A stretch of DNA of 64,000 bases, from positions 51,154 to 115,153 of the forward strand of contig NZ_JAIVKK010000014.1 of the NCBI RefSeq assembly GCF_020524005.1, given 5' to 3'. Numbering within the stretch: the stretch's first letter is position 1; the number at the start of each line of letters is the position of its first letter. Shown here piece after piece: positions 41,001 to 48,558 of the stretch. This DNA is from Microbulbifer aggregans. GTDB lineage: Bacteria; Pseudomonadota; Gammaproteobacteria; Pseudomonadales; Cellvibrionaceae. A model generated the notes under the pieces. That model was not told the origin of the DNA. It was given only the letters and a program-made list of their open reading frames with translations, and ran no database searches. A program made the translations under genes and the position numbers.

Positions 41001-41260
41001 GCATTATTCTGGAGGCCGCCAGAGCTGCTTGATGAGCCACCGGACGAGCTGCTGCTGGAGCTGGATGAGTTTCCGCCGGAACTTGAAGTGCTACCGCCGG
41101 AACTTGACGAACTACTGGAACTGCTGGAGCTGCTACTACCTGCAGGAGGAGGTGATGAATCGCCTCCAGAGCCACCACCGCCGCAGGCTGCCAATGAAGT
41201 TGATAACAGTGCGACGCACAGTAATTTAAGCCGGGCGCTACATACAGGTGTTTTTTCCAT
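38063..41260 (-). CDS. Poly-serine FG-GAP/VCBS propeller lipoprotein 1
   Basis: 1065 residues. The lipobox SLAAC is followed by Gly tracts and a poly-Ser/Gly linker (about 30-85). Then come two Ig/cadherin-like domains (NAPVISSLSITPAPAFTDS; NSPPRIHEFTLSPLPVYTD), a putative-Ig domain with GVPETAQYGVPVSF and NARPNGMEI, and a long FG-GAP/VCBS propeller with calcium-loop motifs such as GDFDGDGAEEIL and DVDGDGSAEIL. It ends NSMYWVDINGDGIPELSYG. It is probably a surface adhesin or glycan-binding scaffold. Paralogues lie at 50196 and 53547, on the other side of the iron/acyl operon. Confidence 0.85.
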   Translation of the reverse strand: MEKTPVCSARLKLLCVALLSTSLAACGGGGSGGDSSPPPAGSSSSSSSSSSSSSGGSTSSSGGNSSSSSSSSSGGSSSSSGGLQNNAPVISSLSITPAPAFTDSTLRAEIDVEDADGDSLSGSYVWTVNGEELQGETYYYLQGHNFVSGDQVQVTASVSDGVESVSRSAQTTIQNSPPRIHEFTLSPLPVYTDTDITATVESSDADSDPLVTNYYWSVNEEPIEEVNSDTLSSDYFVKDDRVAVTVEVTDGQLQTFRGDSLIVSDSPGTLSVSGVPETAQYGVPVSFTLSAVDPDGDDIEFKFNARPNGMEIDADGTVTWTPTGPMFDSYMDVYWEADLVQTAPGTPIGSKIRVLDESRKQPLARSGVILPYEYRNTVASGDFDGDGAEEILVTDYNQRLYTIGFDGSGYTQEWMYPYSLTGSDGQIRSVAAGDIDDDGIDEIFVGVSNDNYYSSSEDARTQILIIDGVTGRLRDFIDVTGSSISSIKITDVNNDDEPEIVYLVNPERYSSGGQKLEVRDSSNNHNLIWQSISVVQQSDMAAGDVDGDGIQEIVLSGGYVFGYNGSTFVNEWLFGDGFGHIIRVADIDGDDTSEIIGQQINGDRYLNIYDAADKSAKAQITEYFADFTAKDVDGDGSAEILALPYYSPYQARLYSFDKDLTSQFSLSWTLALPDNGSKGLIADVDGDEQLEYVALLNDRDSIVVASENPEIEIEWQSNGVYDISGSFKGGELANFNGKGKKLTFFSNAYSYSPEYTYGTRAIQFDPVTGKLDWSAPLTSYSNDFSGTLTDLGQDGTIELLYVSNQIPSIYSFFSDSVVWSAPKMSNSGIVVAKGRMNDDLEDDLVILSSGGDISAYDPVNQILLWGIDRESGYKLVVSDLDDDGKDQVVTSDTKSVAVYLPGDGAATLQFSQSLENVALSIGDPEKASQLTYADIRNLVTGDFDNDGKREVILAASYYSDKTWIVVLNHNLTFRSAFEVQGSAQNLLVQEYGSGNRNILLRVNEDTYSYSRSQFIEVDSETGKIVSESPYMLYTQSQNSMYWVDINGDGIPELSYGTNHSMNVTR

Positions 41261-41743
41261 CGTTGTCTATTCCCCAGAAACAGCTAAAAAGTTTCTTTTT
41301 TTTCGTTTAAGTACTGTTCTGCTCATGGTCCTTCCGAGCTAACTCAGGATGGTCTGTGAAAATTGCGTCTGGCGCAAGTTTTGCGGTTTTCGGGGTTGCC
41401 TTGAAGGCGAATTTAAATTTAAGCGACTTTACAGGGGGCTGTTTATCGACAGGTTTACCGACCTAAATTAAAGCTGGAATAGTCGATTAACTCCCGGATT
41501 CAGGTTGTGACTTTTGTGCCTTTGTTGAATTTCGTTATGTGTTTGGGCGTGTTTGAAATACCAACGGATGAGCAAGGTTCAGTGATGAGTCTTTATCCGC
41601 CAACCAGCTTTACATCCTGAAATGACTTATTTCTGTCTAATTAGCCACTCTTAAGTTTGCCTTAATTCCCGCCCCATACACTGCATCTATCCAATAACCG
41701 ACCGGGAGCTTCGATACCAGTGGCTCAGGTAAGGAGATAGGCA
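41261..41743. other. Divergent region before the ten-gene operon
   Basis: No gene was recognised in these 483 bases. The stretch is more A+T rich than its neighbours. It holds the promoter of FG-GAP protein 1 (minus) and that of the ten-gene operon (plus), including a PmrA-type direct repeat at 41650-41666. Confidence 0.6.
41650..41682 (+). promoter_or_regulatory. PmrA/BasR-type box and candidate -10 of the ten-gene operon
   Basis: CTTAAG, five bases, CTTAAT at 41650-41666 fits the PmrA-box pattern YTTAAK-N5-YTTAAK. A -10-like TACACT follows at 41677-41682, so the repeat would occupy the -35 position, as at PmrA-activated promoters. The operon encodes a PmrA/QseB-type regulator (46144), so autoregulation is a natural inference. 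Confidence 0.6.
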
Positions 41744-42457
41744 GTGGAAGTCTTGAAAACCCCAGAGTCACAGTCAGTTCCGGGCCGCTACGGTGCAATC
41801 ATCAGCCGTTCCGGTCGCTCGGGATTCCAGTTGACCAAATCTGCAGATAGTGAGCGCCTGGCACTTGAATGCTATATCGCCCACTGCTTTGACAATGCTT
41901 ATGGCGCCAACCTGAAGAGCTTCCTGCCGCTGCTGCTCGCGTACGGTGAAGGGCGAGACTTCCACTCTGCGTTGGGCATGCGGCGGGCAGACAGCGGTAC
42001 GCTGTTTCTCGAGCAGTATCTGGATGAACCGGTGGAAGCCTGCCTGAGTGCGGCTGCCGGTACCCAAGTGACGCGGGCCCAGATCGTCGAGATTGGCAAC
42101 CTGGTCTCCAGTACGCGCGGCAGCAGCCGCATGCTGTTCCTGATGCTCGCAGAACTGATGGCTGCGGCCGATCTCACCTGGGCGATTTTCACCGCCACCC
42201 CGGAAGTGCACCGGCTCCTGCAAAAACTCACGGATAACCAGCTGTCGCTATGTCGCGCCGACGGTACGCGACTGGGAACGGCCCTGGCCGACTGGGGCAG
42301 TTATTACGATACACGGCCTGTCGTCACGGCAATCAATGTGGCGGCGGAGCGAGAAAGGTTGCTGCAGCGACCGCTGGTCGGCGAGCTGCTCGAAGCCTGC
42401 CGCCCACAGTCCGAAGCACTTGCACCCATTCTGCGAGGACACCACCCATGCAACTGA
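41744..42457 (+). CDS. Thermostable-hemolysin (delta-VPH) family, GNAT-like protein
   Basis: 237 residues. It matches the T-hemolysin family named from Vibrio parahaemolyticus: RYGAIISRSGRSGFQL, LALECYIAHCFDNAYGAN, LGMRRADSGTLFLEQYL and VEIGNLVSSTRGSSRMLFLML. The family is thought to have a GNAT/autoinducer-synthase-like fold, so an acyl-transfer role is plausible. No signal peptide or membrane segment is evident, which argues against a classical secreted hemolysin. It is the first gene of the operon and overlaps the acyl-ligase gene by ten bases, so the two products likely act together. Confidence 0.78.
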   Translation: MEVLKTPESQSVPGRYGAIISRSGRSGFQLTKSADSERLALECYIAHCFDNAYGANLKSFLPLLLAYGEGRDFHSALGMRRADSGTLFLEQYLDEPVEACLSAAAGTQVTRAQIVEIGNLVSSTRGSSRMLFLMLAELMAAADLTWAIFTATPEVHRLLQKLTDNQLSLCRADGTRLGTALADWGSYYDTRPVVTAINVAAERERLLQRPLVGELLEACRPQSEALAPILRGHHPCN

Positions 42458-43968
42458 TCGAAACCATGCGCTGTCACGCGCGCCACAATGCCGAGCAGAT
42501 CGCCTTGTTGGGAGAGCAGGGCGGCTTTACCTACGGCGGGCTGATAGAGGAAGTGGAGCAGCTTGCGGAGGAATTGCGCCAGCGGGAAATCTCTGTACTT
42601 GGTCTGCATGCAGACAACGGCCCCGCGTGGTTGCTCGTGGACCTGGCCTGTCAGCTTGCCGGCGTGGTATCGGTACCGCTGCCAGGATTTTTTTCCGCGG
42701 GACAGCTGAGCCACACCCTGCGTGAAAGTGGAATGCAGGCACTGCTGACCGACGACTGCGCCCGGTTTACTGCGTTGGCTGAAGTCGGTATCGCCAGTGG
42801 TGAGCTGGCCGGCCTGGCAGTGCTTGAGGTCAATACCGGCTGTTCGCCGGCCCTGCCACGGGATACGGCAAAGATCACTTTTACCTCGGGTTCTACCGGG
42901 ACCCCCCGCGGCGTTTGTCTGTCGGCGGAGACCCAGCTGTCTACCGCACAGGCCCTGGCGGCATCCTTTGCGGAGCTCGATGTTGAGCGACACCTGTGTG
43001 TACTGCCCCTCGCCACGCTGCTGGAAAACGTGGCCGGCGCATATACCTGTTGGCTTCTGGGCGGCACCTTATTGGTCCCGGGCCTCGAGGCTGTCGGTCT
43101 CGGGGGCAGCTCGCAGCTGGATGCCGCGAAGCTTGCTCACTGTATCAGCGAGGAGTGCCCGAACAGCCTGATACTGCTGCCACAAATGCTGAAGGCGCTG
43201 CTCGGGCAGGTCCGGCAGGGCTGGGCACCCCCTGAATCACTGCGTTTTGTGGCCGTGGGGGGCGGCAAAGTGGCCCCGGACTTATTGCGTGCTGCGCGCC
43301 GCAATGGCCTGCCGGTTTACGAAGGATACGGATTGTCTGAGTGTGGTTCCGTGGTGGCACTGAACCTGCCCGGCTCGGATTGTCCGGGCGCGGCGGGCAG
43401 GCCGCTCTCGCACTGCGAAATTTCGCTGCGTGAAGGTGAAATCCATGTACGGGGTCCGCGCTATCTGGGCTACCTGGGCAGTGAAAATATACAGCAGGAG
43501 TGGCTGGCTACCGGCGACCTGGGCGAAGTGGACGATGCAGGCTTTGTGCATATCACCGGGCGTAGCAAGAATCTCCTGATCAGTGCCTACGGACGCAACA
43601 TCTCTCCCGAGTGGATCGAAAGCGAAGTGCTGCAATCCCCACAAATACTGCAGTGTGTGGTGGTGGGCGATGCGCAACCGTATTGCAGTGCGCTGATTTT
43701 CCCCATGCCTGGCAGCGCGCCGGCACAGGTCAGCCACTGGCTGGGCGAACTCAACCAGAGTCTGCCGGATTACGCGCGTATCCGGCACTGGGTCGCACTG
43801 CCAAGACCGCTCGGCTATGCCGACGGCCTGCTTACTGCGAATGGCCGGCCACGGCGCGAACGAATCGCAGAGCAGTACCGGAACCTGATCGATGCGCTGT
43901 ATTGCGAACCCGGAAATGAACCTCCCTTCAAGCCTTCATCTGACCATATGAACCCAGGAGTTGCCTGA
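42448..43968 (+). CDS. AMP-forming acyl/aryl ligase (ANL superfamily)
   Basis: 506 residues from ATG 42448, with GAGG nine bases upstream. The ANL P-loop is ITFTSGSTGTPRGV, the A5 block is YEGYGLSECG, and the hinge and A8 region is ATGDLGEVDDAGFVHITGRSKN, with a C-terminal subdomain after it. It would activate a carboxylic acid, probably a fatty acid, as an acyl-adenylate and pass it to CoA or directly to a partner amine. No carrier-protein gene is present in the operon. The expected A10 lysine region is diverged (NGRPRRERIAEQY), so catalytic detail is uncertain. Confidence 0.88.
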   Translation: MQLIETMRCHARHNAEQIALLGEQGGFTYGGLIEEVEQLAEELRQREISVLGLHADNGPAWLLVDLACQLAGVVSVPLPGFFSAGQLSHTLRESGMQALLTDDCARFTALAEVGIASGELAGLAVLEVNTGCSPALPRDTAKITFTSGSTGTPRGVCLSAETQLSTAQALAASFAELDVERHLCVLPLATLLENVAGAYTCWLLGGTLLVPGLEAVGLGGSSQLDAAKLAHCISEECPNSLILLPQMLKALLGQVRQGWAPPESLRFVAVGGGKVAPDLLRAARRNGLPVYEGYGLSECGSVVALNLPGSDCPGAAGRPLSHCEISLREGEIHVRGPRYLGYLGSENIQQEWLATGDLGEVDDAGFVHITGRSKNLLISAYGRNISPEWIESEVLQSPQILQCVVVGDAQPYCSALIFPMPGSAPAQVSHWLGELNQSLPDYARIRHWVALPRPLGYADGLLTANGRPRRERIAEQYRNLIDALYCEPGNEPPFKPSSDHMNPGVA

Positions 43969-44639
43969 TGAGTTTTTACGCACAGTTACAAGCACAAACT
44001 GAAGCACAGCGTCATGCACTACTCAGTGTGCCCCTGATCCAGCGCGGCGCGCGCGGTGAGATACACCGCGAGGAATACGTCGCTTTTCTATCCCAGGCCT
44101 ACCACCATGTGAAGCATACCGTGCCGCTGATGATGGCCTGCGGTGCGCGCCTGAATGAAAGCCAGGAGTGGCTGCGCGTGGCACTTGCGGAATATATCGA
44201 AGAGGAAACCGGCCACCAGGAATGGATCCTGAATGACATCGCGGCCTGCGGTGCTGATGCCGAAGCCGTGCGTCGCAGTAGCCCGAACCTGAGTACCGAG
44301 CTGATGGTGGCTTACGCCTACGACACCATTGCGCGCGGCAATCCACTCGGATTTTTTGGCATGGTCAATGTGCTGGAAGGCACCAGTATCCAGCTCGCAG
44401 ATTCCGCCGCGGGTGCGATTCAGCAGGCACTGGACTTGCCCGATGCGGCTTTCAGTTATTTGAAATCCCACGGTGCGCTGGATATCGGCCACGTGGAGTT
44501 TTTCCGCGGTCTGATGGACCGGATTGAAGACCCGCGGGATCAGGCGTCAATCGTCCACAGTGCGCGTGCGATCTATCGGCTTTACGGTGACATTTTCCGC
44601 GAAGTCGAAAGCCGCACATTGGTTCCGGAGGCAGCGTGA
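43968..44639 (+). CDS. Heme-oxygenase-like diiron oxidase (HDO/TenA-like, iron-containing redox enzyme)
   Basis: 223 residues; the ATG overlaps the ligase stop by one base and AGGAG lies seven bases upstream. The all-helical HO-like fold carries a complete diiron ligand pattern: Glu80-xx-His83 (EETGH), Glu137 (VLEGTS) and His168-x3-Asp172-x2-His175 (HGALDIGH). This matches the spacing in HDO oxidases such as UndA. TenA thiaminases lack this set. It would use iron and O2 to oxidise a small substrate, perhaps the acyl product of the neighbouring ligase. The FTR1 iron permease in the same operon fits an iron-dependent enzyme. Confidence 0.85.
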   Translation: MSFYAQLQAQTEAQRHALLSVPLIQRGARGEIHREEYVAFLSQAYHHVKHTVPLMMACGARLNESQEWLRVALAEYIEEETGHQEWILNDIAACGADAEAVRRSSPNLSTELMVAYAYDTIARGNPLGFFGMVNVLEGTSIQLADSAAGAIQQALDLPDAAFSYLKSHGALDIGHVEFFRGLMDRIEDPRDQASIVHSARAIYRLYGDIFREVESRTLVPEAA

Positions 44640-44640
44640 T

Positions 44641-45453
44641 ATGGCCAGGGATACATCGGCAACAACGGTTCTCCTGACCGGCGCCAGTGGTGGTATCGGC
44701 AGCGCTATCGCCCACCTGCTGGCGGAAAATGGCTACACTCTGCTGCTTCAGGGGCGCAATCCAGAACGTCTCGATAACCTGCGGTTGAGTCTCCCAGACC
44801 CCGAGCGTCACCAGTCCATGGTAGCGGATCTCACCGACCCCACCCAGCGTCAGGCACTGGTGGAACGCTGCCGTGCTACCCATGGCGGCGTGGATGTACT
44901 GATCAACAACGCGGGGGTATCGCAGTTCGCACTGCTTGAAGATATCGATGACGCCAAACTGCGCGAGGTACTGGATACCAACCTGCTGGTACCCATCGCA
45001 CTCACACGGGATCTGCTGCCACTGTTGTCGCAGAGCCCGCAGGGCGCAGTCGTAAATATCGGCTCTGCCTTTGGCCATATCGGACACCCCGGCTTCTGTC
45101 TCTACGGCGCCAGCAAGGCGGGCCTGCACGGATTCAGCGAAGCGCTGCGTCGTGAGCAGGGAAACCGCGGTGTGCGGGTGCACTACCTGGCGCCCCGAGC
45201 CGTGGATACAACCCTCAATACGGAAGCGGTGAAAAACCTGAACCGCGCACTGGGCAACCACAGCGATGCGCCGGAAACCGTGGCCGAACAGTGTCTGAAA
45301 CTTTTGCAGTCCGGCAGCAGCAGCCGGCGTTTTATCGGTTGGCCGGAAAGGCTGTTTATCAAGGTCAACGCACTCCTTCCCACCGTCGTCGATTCCGCAT
45401 TAACCAAAAAACTGCCGGTAGTGCGTGAATACGCCGCCGGGAAAGCCCAGTAA
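44641..45453 (+). CDS. Short-chain dehydrogenase/reductase
   Basis: 270 residues from ATG 44641, one base after the diiron-oxidase gene; GGAGG lies upstream. The Rossmann motif TGASGGIG (about 13-20), NNAG (about 91-94), the catalytic Ser in NIGSAFG and Tyr-x3-Lys in YGASK are all present. It is a classical NAD(P)H-dependent SDR and would reduce or oxidise a carbonyl/alcohol made by the ligase/diiron-oxidase pathway. The C-terminal region (RFIGWPERLFIKVNALLP) is hydrophobic, typical of SDRs acting on lipid substrates. Confidence 0.9.
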   Translation: MARDTSATTVLLTGASGGIGSAIAHLLAENGYTLLLQGRNPERLDNLRLSLPDPERHQSMVADLTDPTQRQALVERCRATHGGVDVLINNAGVSQFALLEDIDDAKLREVLDTNLLVPIALTRDLLPLLSQSPQGAVVNIGSAFGHIGHPGFCLYGASKAGLHGFSEALRREQGNRGVRVHYLAPRAVDTTLNTEAVKNLNRALGNHSDAPETVAEQCLKLLQSGSSSRRFIGWPERLFIKVNALLPTVVDSALTKKLPVVREYAAGKAQ

Positions 45454-45464
45454 GGAGAAATCTG

Positions 45465-46142
45465 ATGAACCCCACCCGGTTGAAGGTCTGGAAAAAACAC
45501 GTATGGATGCCGCTTGCGATCCTGTTTATGGGGAGCCTGCCGGCAACCACCAGCTGGGCGTCGAATCCGTCTGATACGCTGGCGTCGCTGCAGCGTGAGT
45601 GGGCGCAAATCAAATACCGACTGCCGGAAAAGCAGCAGGTCGCACAATTTGAAACACTGATTAACCGCGCTCAGGCGGCGACCAGCGCGAACCCGGAAAG
45701 CGCTGATCTCTGGGTCTGGAGCGGCATCATTCGCGCTTCTTACGCCGGTGCAAAAGGCGGTCTGGGTGCACTGTCGGCGGTAAAGGCCGCCAAAGCAGAC
45801 CTCGAACAGGCCATCGCCCTGAATGGCCGTGTGCAGGACGGCGCGGCCTATACCAGTCTCGGCAGCCTCTATTATCAGGTGCCTGGCTGGCCAATCGGCT
45901 TTGGCGATGATAAAAAAGCGGAAACGTACCTGAAGAAAGGCCTGGAGTATGGCGCCGACGACATCGATGCCAATTACTTCTACGCCGACTATCTTTTCAA
46001 ACGCAAGGATTATCCGCGGGCGCTGGAATATGTCAGCAAGGCCGAGCACGCCCCCAAAGACCTGGCGCGCCCCCTGGCGAGTGAAGGGCGTATGGGTGAG
46101 ATCCTGAAGCTGAAAGCAATGATCCAGGAAAAACTGCACTAA
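45465..46142 (+). CDS. Exported TPR protein
   Basis: 225 residues; AAGGAG lies seven bases before the ATG. A signal peptide (to SWAS) is followed by helical TPR-like repeats: WVWSGIIRASYAGAKGG, AAYTSLGSLYYQVPGWPIGFGDD and ANYFYADYLFKRKDYPRALEYV. It is probably a periplasmic protein-interaction scaffold. It sits between the SDR and the two-component genes in the same operon, one base before the regulator start. Similar small TPR proteins accompany transport and stress operons; no specific role can be given. Confidence 0.75.
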   Translation: MNPTRLKVWKKHVWMPLAILFMGSLPATTSWASNPSDTLASLQREWAQIKYRLPEKQQVAQFETLINRAQAATSANPESADLWVWSGIIRASYAGAKGGLGALSAVKAAKADLEQAIALNGRVQDGAAYTSLGSLYYQVPGWPIGFGDDKKAETYLKKGLEYGADDIDANYFYADYLFKRKDYPRALEYVSKAEHAPKDLARPLASEGRMGEILKLKAMIQEKLH

Positions 46143-46143
46143 C

Positions 46144-46806
46144 GTGAGACTGCTGCTGATAGAAGATGACCAGTCACTGGCCGACGGCATTACCACTGCG
46201 CTGCGTCATGCAGGTTATGCCGTCGATCATGCAGAACTGGGTGTGCGGGGCGTCGCACTGGCGCAGGCGGCCCGCCCGGATCTGGTGATTCTGGATCTCG
46301 GCTTGCCGGATATCGACGGCGTCGAGGTGTTGAAGCAGCTGCGCCGGCGACAGTTCAAGTCGCCGGTATTGATTCTCACCGCCCGAGACGACCTGGCCTC
46401 AAAGATTGCCGGCCTGGATGCCGGCGCCGATGACTACCTCACCAAGCCCTTTGCGGTGGACGAATTGCTGGCGCGGCTGCGGGCACTGGAACGCCGTGTG
46501 GGCGGTATCACCACCGCAGAACTCCGCATCGGCGATGTGGTAATTAATACCGCTTCCCATGAGGTTACCTGCGGCGGCAAGGCGGTGAAGCTTTCGCGCC
46601 GGGAATTCGCTCTCTTGCGCGCACTGGCCGAGCGACCGGGATTGATCCAGAGCCGAGAACAGCTGGAAGAAAAACTCTACAGCTGGGGTGAGGAGGTCTC
46701 AAGTAATACGGTGGATGTCCATATCCACAACCTGCGTAAAAAACTGTATCCGGAACTGATCCGTAATATTCGCGGTGTGGGCTACAAGCTGGAAAACGGC
46801 CAGTGA
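46144..46806 (+). CDS. OmpR-family response regulator (PmrA/QseB type)
   Basis: 220 residues from a GTG one base after the TPR gene. The receiver has the acidic pocket EDD (7-9), phosphoacceptor Asp51 (LVILDLGLPD) and the conserved KP near 101. The C-terminal winged helix has LSRREFALLRALAERPG and NTVDVHIHNLRKKL. The similarity is closest to PmrA/BasR and QseB. The PmrA-type repeat at 41650 in front of the operon is its likely target. It overlaps the sensor kinase gene by four bases. Confidence 0.93.
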   Translation: MRLLLIEDDQSLADGITTALRHAGYAVDHAELGVRGVALAQAARPDLVILDLGLPDIDGVEVLKQLRRRQFKSPVLILTARDDLASKIAGLDAGADDYLTKPFAVDELLARLRALERRVGGITTAELRIGDVVINTASHEVTCGGKAVKLSRREFALLRALAERPGLIQSREQLEEKLYSWGEEVSSNTVDVHIHNLRKKLYPELIRNIRGVGYKLENGQ

Positions 46807-48197
46807 AGTCCATCCGAATTTTCCTCCTGATTGCGCTGCTGTCGACCATTACGCTGGTCAATTTTGTGTCTGCGTTGCACGGTTACCGCGCGAGTATGGA
46901 TGAGGCGCAGGCGCTGTTTGATCGCCAGATTGCCGCGACTGCGCGTATGCTGGCATCCCTCTCCGGCAATGGCGCGCCGCAGCAGGTAGTACAGCAGAAT
47001 GACTTGCTGGCTTTTCAGGTATGGCGCGATGACGGTGTTCTGGTGCTGCGCTCCAATAATGCGCCGCTCACGCCTGTCGTGCCTGCGAAGGAAGGTTATA
47101 GCGAGGTCAATTTTTCCGGCTATCGCTGGCGGGTTTTTGGTTTGCGTGATGCGGAGAATGCTCGCTGGATTTATGTCGCCGAGCGGGTGGACCTGCGCTA
47201 TAACCTGGCGGACGAAGTGATTGTGGAATCGGTTTTGCCGATTCTGCTTGGGCTGCCGGTGGCGGGACTATTGATCTGGCTGGTGATTGGTCGCGGGCTT
47301 TCCAGTCTGCGTCGCCTGGCGCGAGCCCTCAGCAACAAGCGAGCCGAGGACTTCCGGCCGCTGCCGGAAGACAACGCGCCGGCCGAGCTTCTCCCGGTCA
47401 TTCATTCGACCAATTCCCTGTTGCAGCGCCTGCAGGCGTCATTTGAGCGCGAGCGTCGATTTTCGGCGGATGCGGCACATGAGTTACGCACGCCCATCAG
47501 TGCCATACAGATTCACGCGCACAATCTCGCTCAGGAAATTACCGAGGCGGGCGTATCGCCGCTGCCGGAATCCCTTCCTCGTTTGCGCCAGAGTATCGAG
47601 CGAATGGCGCATCTGGTGGAACAGATGCTGGACCTCTTTCGTACGACGCCGGAACATTACCCTGCGCGTTTCGAGTTGGTGGACTTGCACCAGCTGGCGC
47701 GAACCACCATTGCCGAGCGCTACGAACAGTTCGAACAGCGTCGTCAGTCTGTCGAACTGCGGGGGCACAGGGCAACGATGTCGGGCGATCAGTTTGCACT
47801 GACAATACTGTTGCAGAACCTGCTTGCGAATGCGGGCAAATATACCCCGGAAGGGGGAAGGGTTCTGGTCACTGTGGAACCCACAGAGTCCGGTATATGT
47901 CTGCGTGTCGAAGATTCCGGGCCAGGCATTGCCGCGGACGAGCGCGAGCGGGTCTTCGAGCGATTTTATCGGATAAGGGGCGATCGCCACGCGTCCCTTG
48001 CCGCAGGATGTGGGCTCGGGCTATCAATCGTGCAGCATATCGCGCAATTGCACCATGCCAGTATTGTGCTGGGGGAATCCAGCCTGGGGCAGGGGCTTTC
48101 GGTGCAGGTTAGCTTTCCCAGTGCCAACGAACATGAACGTGGAGCCGGCAGCGAGGAGCAAACCGGGCAGGCTCGCAAGGAGAATCCCATTGGCTGA
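46803..48197 (+). CDS. Sensor histidine kinase (PmrB/QseC type)
   Basis: 464 residues from GTG 46803. One membrane segment lies at about 5-25 and one at 143-162, with a periplasmic sensor of about 115 residues between them. A HAMP-like linker is followed by the H-box FSADAAHELRTPISAI with His226, then the N-box (LLQNLLANAGKY) and the G-boxes DSGPGI and GCGLGLSIV. Periplasmic iron, antimicrobial peptide or pH are known cues for PmrB-type kinases. No ExxE iron motif was recognised in the sensor, so the cue is open. Confidence 0.92.
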   Translation: MKSIRIFLLIALLSTITLVNFVSALHGYRASMDEAQALFDRQIAATARMLASLSGNGAPQQVVQQNDLLAFQVWRDDGVLVLRSNNAPLTPVVPAKEGYSEVNFSGYRWRVFGLRDAENARWIYVAERVDLRYNLADEVIVESVLPILLGLPVAGLLIWLVIGRGLSSLRRLARALSNKRAEDFRPLPEDNAPAELLPVIHSTNSLLQRLQASFERERRFSADAAHELRTPISAIQIHAHNLAQEITEAGVSPLPESLPRLRQSIERMAHLVEQMLDLFRTTPEHYPARFELVDLHQLARTTIAERYEQFEQRRQSVELRGHRATMSGDQFALTILLQNLLANAGKYTPEGGRVLVTVEPTESGICLRVEDSGPGIAADERERVFERFYRIRGDRHASLAAGCGLGLSIVQHIAQLHHASIVLGESSLGQGLSVQVSFPSANEHERGAGSEEQTGQARKENPIG

Positions 48198-48537
48198 AAA
48201 CCTTCGTTGCAAGGCATTGCTGTATACCCTTGCGCTGGGCGTACTGGCTATGCCATTACACGCTTTGGCCGAGCGGCCGGTACTGACACTGGAGATTCGC
48301 GATCACCTGTTTCATCCATCGGAACTGGTGGTGCCGGCTAATACAAAAGTGAAGCTGATCGTCTACAACCGTGATGCCACGGCAGAAGAGTTCGAAAGCT
48401 ACGAACTCAACCGGGAAAAAGTGATTATGGGCGGGCAGAAAGCAGTGATATTCATCGGGCCACTGGCGCCGGGCGAATATCCATTTTTCGGTGAGTTCAA
48501 CCCCAAAACCGCTCAGGGAAAGGTCATTGCACAATAA
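48190..48537 (+). CDS. Periplasmic cupredoxin-domain protein
   Basis: 115 residues from a TTG at 48190, with AAGGAG seven bases upstream; it overlaps the kinase stop. After a signal peptide (to LHALA) comes a cupredoxin-like beta sandwich: IRDHLFHPSELVVPANTKVKLIVYN, EEFESYELNREKVIMGGQK and APGEYPFFGEFNP. It resembles the cupredoxin domain found with FTR1/EfeU iron permeases, where it may bind copper and oxidise Fe(II). The usual Cys of blue-copper proteins is absent; Glu, Asn and Met residues may supply metal ligands. FTR1 follows 21 bases later. Confidence 0.82.
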   Translation: MAENLRCKALLYTLALGVLAMPLHALAERPVLTLEIRDHLFHPSELVVPANTKVKLIVYNRDATAEEFESYELNREKVIMGGQKAVIFIGPLAPGEYPFFGEFNPKTAQGKVIAQ

Positions 48538-48558
48538 TAACTACCCGGGGGGAGTCTC

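Noticed and set aside
41744..42457. Calling the T-hemolysin-family protein a secreted virulence toxin
   Set aside because: There is no export signal and the operon context is enzymatic, so a toxin function is not supported.
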